DNA of 15,938 nucleotides from VAZQ01 sp035552735 (GTDB lineage: Bacteria > Pseudomonadota > Alphaproteobacteria > Rhizobiales > Xanthobacteraceae). Location: positions 1 through 15,938 of the forward strand of contig DASZKX010000106.1 of NCBI GenBank assembly GCA_035552735.1. The letters are read 5' to 3'. Below the pieces are notes generated by a model. That model was not told where the DNA came from. It saw nothing but the letters and a program-made list of their open reading frames with translations, and did not search any database. Positions within the stretch are counted from its first letter, which is position 1. The number at the start of each line of letters is the position of its first letter. Positions 15,337-15,938 of the stretch are shown in pieces. Made by a program: the position numbers and the translations under genes.

Positions 15337-15645
15337 TTAGACACCGCCCCCGCGGCGTCTTCGCTCATATAGGAGGGCGGCCTTGGGCCGCAAGGCGCCG
15401 GGCCGGGAATTCGCCTCGGAATGGGGCCTTGCCTCAAACACTTGTGGGTCTCTGACCGTACCTGGCGGGGCGCGATCGCAGCCCTCGTGCGCGACCCGAT
15501 AGACCGCGAGGCGCGGCCCCCACGGGTCGGCCAGCGGGACGAGCCAATCCGGGATGTCGCCGCGGTGCAGATGCCCCCCGGGCTCTGCGCCGTCTCCGGA
15601 TATGGGGTGTTGGGGACCGGCCAGAAACGAATGGGGCGTCCAAGA
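15337..15645 (-). other. Open frame with coding-like codon use but no start, possible gene remnant
   Basis: On the minus strand 102 codons are open between a TGA at 15646-15648 and a TAA at 15337-15339. The middle section reads protein-like (HRGDIPDWLVPLADPWG, then RLAVYRVAHEGC), and most of those codons end in G or C, as in the real genes here. There is no ATG, GTG or TTG near the front. The only GTG is late, and the tail of the frame contains the dnaK RpoH promoter. I do not recognise the sequence. It could be the decayed 3' part of an old gene, or chance in GC-rich DNA. Confidence 0.25.
15367..15394 (-). promoter_or_regulatory. RpoH (sigma-32) heat-shock promoter of dnaK
   Basis: On the minus strand, CTTG (15394-15391) is followed after exactly 17 bases by CCTATAT (15373-15367). 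This fits the alphaproteobacterial RpoH pattern I know, CTTG with 16-18 bases to CYTATNT, at every defined position. The start site would be near 15359, giving a leader of about 128 bases before dnaK. Confidence 0.82.
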
Positions 15646-15690
15646 TCAATTTGGAAGGACGGCGTCAAGGCGCCCTGAGCCTCGATCGAC

Positions 15691-15743
15691 CGGCTTGCGA
15701 AGCCGAACGGTTTGCAAAGTCATTTGCAACGTCGCAGTTGCAG
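15691..15743. repeat. Palindrome followed by three TTGCAA-type direct repeats
   Basis: CGGCTT (15691-15696) and AAGCCG (15700-15705) form a perfect stem with a 3-nt loop. TTGCAA occurs at 15712-15717 and 15724-15729, and TTGCAG at 15738-15743, each followed within one to two bases by GTCA, GTCG or GTCG. The first copy sits within the palindrome TTTGCAAA. The iterated pattern resembles a regulator-binding array, about 340 bp upstream of the dnaK promoter, or decayed short repeats. Nothing else is clear between 15648 and 15690. Confidence 0.45.
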
Positions 15744-15762
15744 GGTCGCATCTGAATTCCGC

Positions 15763-15783
15763 CCCGGCGCCGCAAGCGCCGGG
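15763..15783 (-). terminator. GC-rich hairpin after the right-edge gene
   Basis: CCCGGCGC (15763-15770) and GCGCCGGG (15776-15783) form a perfect 8-bp stem with a 5-nt loop, 19 bases after the stop codon of the edge gene. There is no T-run on the minus strand, so it may stall polymerase or protect the 3' end rather than act as a classic terminator. Confidence 0.45.
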
Positions 15784-15802
15784 CAGATGTTCCCGCGAGA
15801 CC

Positions 15803-15938
15803 CTATTGCCCGACCGGAGCAGCGCCTTCCGTCACCTCGAAGGCGAAATGGAACGCCGGCAGATCCTCGCCCGGATGGTCGTCCGCGTAGGTGAGCTGCG
15901 GCAGCCGGTAATTGTTGGGCCGCGTCTCCTTGCCTTTG
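15803..15938 (-). CDS. C-terminal 44 residues of an unidentified protein (cut by window edge)
   Basis: The frame ends with TAG at 15803-15805 and stays open to the right edge. The visible part includes RPNNYRLPQLTYADDHPGED and LPAFHFAFEVTEG, ending PVGQ. Codons are strongly G/C-ending, as in the other genes, and the frame is followed by a hairpin, so I take it as a real gene end. I do not recognise the family and assign no function. It lies upstream of dnaK in the same direction, with a 571-bp gap to the dnaK start. Confidence 0.65.
   Translation of the reverse strand, partial: KGKETRPNNYRLPQLTYADDHPGEDLPAFHFAFEVTEGAAPVGQ

Overview
The window reads as a GC-rich alphaproteobacterial chromosome, most likely Hyphomicrobiales (Rhizobiales) and near the Bradyrhizobium/Rhodopseudomonas group. 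The reasons are strong G/C preference at third codon positions, the order dnaK - dnaJ - pmtA-like methyltransferase - FMN reductase - pyrF - DUF1330 - dapB followed by nth and DUF2244 (an order I associate with that group from memory), an RpoH promoter of alphaproteobacterial type before dnaK, and a multi-stem palindromic intergenic repeat of a style common in those genomes. This placement is inference; no search was run.

Left edge to 3.8 kb. The window opens in the tail of an IS4-type transposase that carries a one-base frameshift. Three minus-strand genes follow: a PagL-like lipid A deacylase/acyloxyacyl hydrolase, a membrane-anchored DUF4403 protein, and endonuclease III (nth) with a long basic N-terminal tail. 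nth is divergent from the next block across only 21 bp.

3.85 to 8.0 kb, plus strand. The block holds a DUF2244 membrane protein that looks leaderless, an AraC-type/alkylguanine-DNA methyltransferase fusion, a secreted dienelactone hydrolase-like protein, and cofactor-independent phosphoglycerate mutase (gpmI). DNA repair genes sit on both sides of the divergent start region.

8.0 to 8.16 kb. Between convergent gpmI and dapB lies a 121-bp element with an 11-bp closing stem and three internal hairpins, which folds as a cloverleaf. It is the most unusual structure in the window.

8.16 to 15.2 kb, minus strand. Read in transcription order this is dnaK, dnaJ, a PmtA-like methyltransferase, FMN reductase, pyrF, DUF1330, a GNAT acetyltransferase and dapB. 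FMN reductase through GNAT are tightly packed (gaps of 12, 1 and 6 nt) and probably form one operon. dnaK has a near-perfect RpoH promoter about 135 bp upstream of its start and a convincing Rho-independent terminator after it, which partly separates it from dnaJ.

15.2 to 15.94 kb. The region upstream of dnaK contains the heat-shock promoter, a leader hairpin, an open frame with coding-like codon use but no start codon, a cluster of TTGCAA direct repeats, a GC-rich hairpin, and the C-terminal end of an unidentified minus-strand gene cut by the window edge.

Most of the window is conserved housekeeping DNA. I did not find a new multigene system. The items worth a second look are mainly non-coding: the cloverleaf repeat, the compact nth/DUF2244 divergent start region and the dnaK upstream region.
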